Shown here piece by piece: positions 59,953-64,000 of a stretch of 64,000 bases of DNA. This DNA is from Saprospiraceae bacterium (lineage in GTDB: Bacteria > Bacteroidota > Bacteroidia > Chitinophagales > Saprospiraceae), in NCBI GenBank assembly GCA_027080725.1, contig JALWRC010000025.1, positions 20,479 to 84,478 of the forward strand, in the 5' to 3' direction. Numbering within the stretch: position 1 is the first letter of the stretch; the number at the start of each line of letters is the position of its first letter. Under the pieces are notes generated by a model. The model was not told the DNA's origin. It saw only the letters and a list, made by a program, of their open reading frames with translations, and ran no database searches. The position numbers and the translations under genes are program-made.

Positions 59953-61938
59953 TTAGTGCACCAGCTTATCAAATGCCTTTTCATTAATCTTCACCGGGTA
60001 TTTTTTGCGCAATTTCTCCACCCATTCTTTGTCCAATTGATTTTGATAATCCGAAAGGATATAGCCTCGGGCTTCATTGAGCTTTTTGGGATGCGCGGGT
60101 ATGATATTGGTGATGATTTTGAAGGAAGCATTTCTAAGTGCGCTGTCGTAATGGAGCGGCGTGGCGGCCCTTAATTCGAAGGGCAAACCCGGATATTTTT
60201 CATTCATATCGCCCTTAGTGATGAGCTGCTCTTGTTTTGCGACATTGCTATACTTCTTTCTGTATTTCGAAAGTGCATTTTCCAAGCCCTTATTCTTTGC
60301 CCTGCTATAGAGTTTATTCGCATATTTCTCGGATATTTCATTGAGCTTAACGGTAGTCAAAGCGGCCTTCTCCGGATGCATATATTGCATGCGATGTGCA
60401 TTGAAGAATGCGCGCAACCCAGAAGTGTCCTGAGCGGCTTTATCCCATACATTTCGCTTAGCGGCTTCAAAGAGCAAAATACCTTCCCGGTATTCTCTCA
60501 TAAGCGCTTTGAAATCCGGGTATTTTTCTTCGAGGTGAGCTTCCTCGTACTTGATGGCTTTCTCCTTGATAAAGGCATCGATCAACCGGTCAAACCCCTC
60601 TTTGACAGGGGTGGACTCGTCCATGCTCAGGCGCACAGCAGAATTGCGCTTGAAACTGTTGAGTATGTCTTTGGCGGTGTAGTCGTGCCCGCCCAATGAG
60701 ATCAGTGTTTCCTTAGAGGTGTTTACCGGCGCTTTCCATTTGTAGGAAAAGAGCGATTTGTCCAAGGTGGACAAAAGCCGGTCCAGTCCCGCTTGATTTA
60801 CCTTAAATCCACTCTCCATTTTTATTATTTCGATGAGGGCATTTTGGGCGATTTCAAATCTGGAATCCTCACGGATTTTTCGCTCCAATTTGCTGCGCAC
60901 GGTCTTATTGAGGTCTTTGATATCTTTTTTATCCAGGCGCTGGATGATGTGCCATCCGATGGAAGTTTCAACAGGTTTGGAATAAGTACTGTCTTTCTTC
61001 AAAGCAAAAGCGGCATCCTCAAAGGCATCTTCAAACTTATTAATCCCAAACCATCCGATTTCGCCGGCTTTATTATTGGACGTCTTGTCCTCAGAATACT
61101 TCTTGGCCAACATGCCGAAGGGAGCACCTTTTTGGAGTTCTTCGTATATTTTTTCGATTTTGGCCTTGGCTTGTGGATCGGGTTGTCCTTTGTGCGCTTT
61201 TCTGACTAAGATATGAGCCGCTTTAATCATCCCCCGTGCCGGTCGCACGTCGTGCACTTTGATGAGATGATATCCCACGCGGGTTCTGACGGGTCCGGCG
61301 ATGTTTCCCGGTTTGGTATTGTAGATCGCCTCTTCCAAATGATAAAATCCATCGGGCAATTTGGCTGTGACATATCCGACATGCCCTCCCTTTTTGGCGG
61401 TATTCTTATCGGCAGAGAATTTGTGTGCGAGGCTGCTGAATTCCTGTCCATGGTCCAGCATTTGACAGAGACTGTTGGCCTGCATATACGCCCTCAGGGT
61501 GTCTTTTGGACTGGCTTTCGGCCCGGCCGCAATGAGGATATGTGAGACATCCACGTCGTATTTCTTGCGTTCGTAGAGCTCTTTGACGAGACGATTCATC
61601 ACTTCCTTATCGGTGAGGTACGACTTGGCGAGCTCTTGACGGTATCTCTTTAGCTCATCTTTCAACCCCTCGATGGTGTCCAGCTTTTGATTGCGCGCTT
61701 CTTCGACCTTGAGTTTGAACTTGATGTACAAATCCAAATAGTTGCGCAGCGAGTCCCGGTGGTAGGACGGGGTATTCCTGCTGTTTTTCTTGTAGATATA
61801 TTCAAATTCGTCTACCCCTACCGGACGCCCATTGACTATAAACAAAGTGTTTTCTGACATCTGAGTCCATCCGTTAACGGAAAGAATTACGAGGAAGAAC
61901 CCGATTAGCCAATTAGATTTTGAAATGCTCATGTTCAT
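59953..61938 (-). CDS. Periplasmic peptidyl-prolyl isomerase (SurA/PpiC-like)
   Basis: A 661-residue protein with signal peptide MNMSISKSNWLIGFFLVILSVNG. Two parvulin-type domains are visible: VSHILIAAGPKASPKDTLR to YHLIKVHDV (about 135-230) and KAAHILVRKAHKGQPD to GWHIIQRLD (about 240-345). The N-terminal EFEYIYKKNSRNTPS segment and the C-terminal helices are typical of Bacteroidota SurA-like chaperones. It would fold outer-membrane proteins and T9SS substrates in the periplasm. Confidence 0.88.
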   Translation of the reverse strand: MNMSISKSNWLIGFFLVILSVNGWTQMSENTLFIVNGRPVGVDEFEYIYKKNSRNTPSYHRDSLRNYLDLYIKFKLKVEEARNQKLDTIEGLKDELKRYRQELAKSYLTDKEVMNRLVKELYERKKYDVDVSHILIAAGPKASPKDTLRAYMQANSLCQMLDHGQEFSSLAHKFSADKNTAKKGGHVGYVTAKLPDGFYHLEEAIYNTKPGNIAGPVRTRVGYHLIKVHDVRPARGMIKAAHILVRKAHKGQPDPQAKAKIEKIYEELQKGAPFGMLAKKYSEDKTSNNKAGEIGWFGINKFEDAFEDAAFALKKDSTYSKPVETSIGWHIIQRLDKKDIKDLNKTVRSKLERKIREDSRFEIAQNALIEIIKMESGFKVNQAGLDRLLSTLDKSLFSYKWKAPVNTSKETLISLGGHDYTAKDILNSFKRNSAVRLSMDESTPVKEGFDRLIDAFIKEKAIKYEEAHLEEKYPDFKALMREYREGILLFEAAKRNVWDKAAQDTSGLRAFFNAHRMQYMHPEKAALTTVKLNEISEKYANKLYSRAKNKGLENALSKYRKKYSNVAKQEQLITKGDMNEKYPGLPFELRAATPLHYDSALRNASFKIITNIIPAHPKKLNEARGYILSDYQNQLDKEWVEKLRKKYPVKINEKAFDKLVH

Positions 61939-62261
61939 CTATTTGCGTTTTTGACGTTACAATTGTTGACCTGATCTTTGCATCGGCAGTAATAATTTGA
62001 CAATGCGCATGCACCGACACCCTTTACCTATATCCTTTTTATGGTATGAAATGGTTGATTTTTATCCTGAAAAAGACGAATCATCATTGAATTTTGCAGG
62101 TTGTCTAAGGTAAACCGTGTCTGACAATTTATTTATGGCGCAAATTTACTATTTAAAATCAATTAAACCTCAATAATGTTACATATTTTTATTATTCGTA
62201 TATGATTTGTAATGACAGGTAATCATTCTACTCTTTAAGGGCCAATTTTGGGGATTGGTGT
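61939..62261. other. Intergenic region
   Basis: No gene was seen. A copy of the dispersed motif is at 62046-62059. The stretch presumably holds the promoter of the PPIase gene; no clear TAnnTTTG box was identified. Confidence 0.5.
62046..62059 (+). repeat. Copy of the dispersed motif ATGAAATGGTTGAT
   Basis: An exact ATGAAATGGT preceded by GGT, as at 14047 and 46023. Confidence 0.9.
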
Positions 62262-62903
62262 TTACCTGAGATTTAGTATTTTGTGGAGTTGGAGGCTCAC
62301 CTTCCAATGCGGGTCTCCCAGGCAAAACCGGACAGTCGCTTGGGTGTTCTCTATCCGCCGGGCTCCGTCCATGGGTTGGAGGAGATAGTGGTCAAACCGG
62401 CCTTCACGCAAATAATCACCCGGATCCATATCCTTTTGAGGATATACGAGCTTGAGTTCGTCACCTTGTTTTTGAACCCATGCCGCTCCGGCTTTGGGGC
62501 TGACCGTCACCCAATCGAAAAGCTCCAGGGGAACCTTCTTCGTCCCGTTGGTCTCTATCGCCACATAGGCTCCGGTACCCTTTAGCGCCGACAACAAGGG
62601 AGCGTCCACTTGCAACATGGGCTCCCCCCCGGTGAGGACGACAAAAGGAGAGGTCTTGCCTGAGGGCCACAATTGGGTAATCTTTGTGGCCAATTCCGCT
62701 GCGGAATATATGCCGCCGTTGAGGCCATCGGTCCCTACAAACTCCGTATCACAAAACGAACATATGGCCTTCTCCCGGTCAGCTTCCCTGCCAGACCAGA
62801 GGTTGCACCCCGAAAAACGGCAAAAGACTGCCGGCCTCCCGGCATGCATGCCCTCTCCCTGAATGCTGTAGAATATTTCTTTGACGTGGTACAATGGGTT
62901 CAA
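62262..62903 (-). CDS. queE: 7-carboxy-7-deazaguanine synthase
   Basis: A 213-residue radical SAM enzyme of queuosine biosynthesis. The cluster motif is the QueE variant CX14CX2C (Cys33, 48, 51; GCNLWSGR ... CSFCDTEF). YSIQGEGMHAGRPAVFCR at the N-terminus and VLTGGEPMLQ are family signatures. No ATG is available: the frame starts at TTG 62903, seven bases after the stop of the preceding MBL gene, with another TTG three codons later. Translational coupling probably replaces a strong start. Confidence 0.92.
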   Translation of the reverse strand: MNPLYHVKEIFYSIQGEGMHAGRPAVFCRFSGCNLWSGREADREKAICSFCDTEFVGTDGLNGGIYSAAELATKITQLWPSGKTSPFVVLTGGEPMLQVDAPLLSALKGTGAYVAIETNGTKKVPLELFDWVTVSPKAGAAWVQKQGDELKLVYPQKDMDPGDYLREGRFDHYLLQPMDGARRIENTQATVRFCLGDPHWKVSLQLHKILNLR

Positions 62904-62910
62904 TCTATTA

Positions 62911-63540
62911 TTAGAGAAACGGATTGTGTCTTCGCTCGTAGCCTATAGTAGTCTTAGGCCCGTGCCCGGGACATACCACCCAATCATCCTCGAGCGCGAG
63001 CAGGTTTTGGCGGATACTATTCATCAAGGTGTCATAATCTCCTCCGGGCAAATCCGTCCTGCCGATACTTTCGCGGAATAATACATCTCCCGCAATGACC
63101 ACCTTATTGGTCCGGTCGAGATAGCACACACTCCCCGGTGAATGCCCCGGGGTAAAGACAATGTCCAAATGCATATCGCCTACATCGATTGTATCCAATT
63201 CGCTAAAAAAACGAATATTTGAAGGCGGTTCCATCGGGGGAAATCCATATATCTCCGCCACTTGTGATGTATGCTCCAATACCACTTGCTCTTGTGGGTG
63301 GCACCAGGCAGGTAATCTAAAACGCTCTTGCGACCATTTCAAGCCAAAAATATGGTCGATATGGGCATGGGTCAAAAGAATGCGCTCTACACGCAACTTG
63401 TTCTCCTCCACAAAATTTTCGACCACTTGCTCCTCTGCCCTCGTGTTCATCCCGGGATCAATGAGAATGCACCGGTCTCCTTCGTAAAGAATATACGTGT
63501 TTTCCATAAATGGATTAAAGTGAAAAGTCTGTATCTGCAT
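62911..63540 (-). CDS. MBL-fold metallo-hydrolase (glyoxalase II family)
   Basis: A 209-residue protein. The zinc motif LLTHAHIDHIFG (HxHxDH) and later ligands in TPGHSPGSVCY, VVIAGDVLF and VVCPGHGP are complete. Proteins of this size act as hydroxyacylglutathione hydrolase-like thioesterases or, with an additional iron-binding pattern, as persulfide dioxygenases. The sequence alone does not decide. It is followed directly by queE. A persulfide dioxygenase would fit the sulfur genes of the window, but no special motif supports it. Confidence 0.88.
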   Translation of the reverse strand: MQIQTFHFNPFMENTYILYEGDRCILIDPGMNTRAEEQVVENFVEENKLRVERILLTHAHIDHIFGLKWSQERFRLPAWCHPQEQVVLEHTSQVAEIYGFPPMEPPSNIRFFSELDTIDVGDMHLDIVFTPGHSPGSVCYLDRTNKVVIAGDVLFRESIGRTDLPGGDYDTLMNSIRQNLLALEDDWVVCPGHGPKTTIGYERRHNPFL

Positions 63541-63746
63541 ATCGTTCAGTAGTTGTCAAGGTTCGTCAATGCTTTTGCCGTCCGGCAATATAAAACGGTC
63601 GCAGCAATAGCCAATCTGCTTTTATTATCGCTTGTCCTATATCCTGTGTTCATTTTTTTCATTCACTTAAATTATTCGTCATTCACCTTACAGCAATTTT
63701 CATACGGTTGCATAGGGTTGAATTCGAAAATTGAATCTAAGTAATG

Positions 63747-64000
63747 CTAAATCATCCATAATTCTTCTCCGTATAGCGCCTGTGGCTCCATTATCCTATT
63801 TCCATTGCCGCCATTCAATTTATCATTCTCCCACTTTCGAGGGTTATTTTTTATATATTTAGAAATATTAATATATGCTTTTTTATTTCGTATGATATGC
63901 TCCCAATAATCCCGTTGCCAAATAGATTTTTTATTTATTATTCTGTGTTTGATAAATCTTATTAATTCTTTCGTTGGGGCGGTTGGGGCGGTTGGGGTTG
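63747..64000 (-). CDS. REP-associated tyrosine transposase, C-terminal part (cut by the window edge)
   Basis: Translation of the edge sequence on the minus strand gives 83 residues ending at a TAG (63747-63749). It includes SIWQRDYWEHIIRNKKAY and ISKYIKNNPRKWENDK, the C-terminal hallmark of IS200-like Y1 transposases of the REP-associated (RAYT) type. The segment before it is a run of Ala-Pro-Thr repeats from a 9-base tandem repeat (GCCCCAACC). The 5' end with the HUH motif lies outside the window, so integrity is unknown. Confidence 0.8.
   Translation of the reverse strand, partial: TPTAPTAPTKELIRFIKHRIINKKSIWQRDYWEHIIRNKKAYINISKYIKNNPRKWENDKLNGGNGNRIMEPQALYGEELWMI

Noticed and set aside
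8281..62055. Interpretation of ATGAAATGGT as KOPS or Chi
   Set aside because: Copies are balanced between strands and partly clustered in gaps, whereas these signals are strongly strand-biased. It could still be wrong for such a small sample.
1..64000. CRISPR array, prophage, rRNA or tRNA genes
   Set aside because: No regularly spaced repeats, phage structural genes, or RNA-gene-like sequence were noticed. A covariance-model scan for tRNA was not possible.

Overview
The window comes from a member of the Bacteroidota, probably a Saprospira/Lewinella-type lineage; the lineage is inference. The evidence is several secreted proteins with type IX secretion (T9SS) C-terminal domains, promoters of the TTG-N18-21-TAnnTTTG type, an arginine pathway running through acylated citrulline, DUF6132/YeeE-type small genes, and a REP-associated transposase fragment at the right edge. 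No rRNA, tRNA, CRISPR array or prophage was seen.

1-17.2 kb: one long minus-strand operon for cytoplasmic sulfur oxidation by the sulfur-oxidising heterodisulfide-reductase-like (sHdr) pathway. In transcription order: ArsR-type repressor, tandem TusA, DsrE2, lipoate ligase, small unknown, DsrE3, lipoate-binding protein LbpA, sHdrC1-B1-A-H-B3, a second LbpA-like protein, radical-SAM protein, second lipoate ligase, unknown, second radical-SAM protein (a LipS1/LipS2-type pair), EtfB, EtfA and a membrane ETF:menaquinone oxidoreductase (EMO, DUF224 type). This is the complete 'type II' sHdr layout with its own lipoate-assembly genes. Sulfane sulfur would be carried by TusA/DsrE to sHdr, oxidised on LbpA-bound lipoate, and the electrons passed through EtfAB and EMO to the menaquinone pool. 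An inverted repeat over the presumed start of transcription is the likely repressor operator.

17.4-30.3 kb: a UVR-motif protein, a lipoprotein, a sodium/solute symporter, then a compact minus-strand arginine operon (argA-like GNAT, argG, C, D, F', B, E, H) preceded by a promoter, an Arg-rich 38-residue leader peptide and two hairpins, a layout typical of attenuation. The following intergenic region carries REP-like elements.

30.3-48.9 kb: two T9SS-secreted proteins, scpA, hisS, pheS, an O-antigen-ligase-like protein, a YeeE/YedE pair (possible sulfur import, fitting the sHdr operon), a GH109-like oxidoreductase, a secreted clan-A-like glycosidase, an S9 peptidase, two small membrane proteins, a BadF-type sugar kinase and a GT4 glycosyltransferase.

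48.9-64 kb: a tandem family of small secreted/membrane proteins with an almost identical 261-bp 5' block, a HigBA toxin-antitoxin pair, a three-gene lipoprotein operon (MauG/CCP-type dihaem peroxidase, copper-amine-oxidase-like protein without recognisable copper ligands, cytochrome c'-like protein), a 1279-residue LRR surface protein, a SurA-like PPIase, QueE, an MBL-fold hydrolase and a partial REP-associated transposase.

Two patterns run across the window. The 10-mer ATGAAATGGT occurs at least 13 times on both strands. A TGTAATACA-centred 18-mer lies just upstream of the -33 element of four promoters or promoter-like sites.
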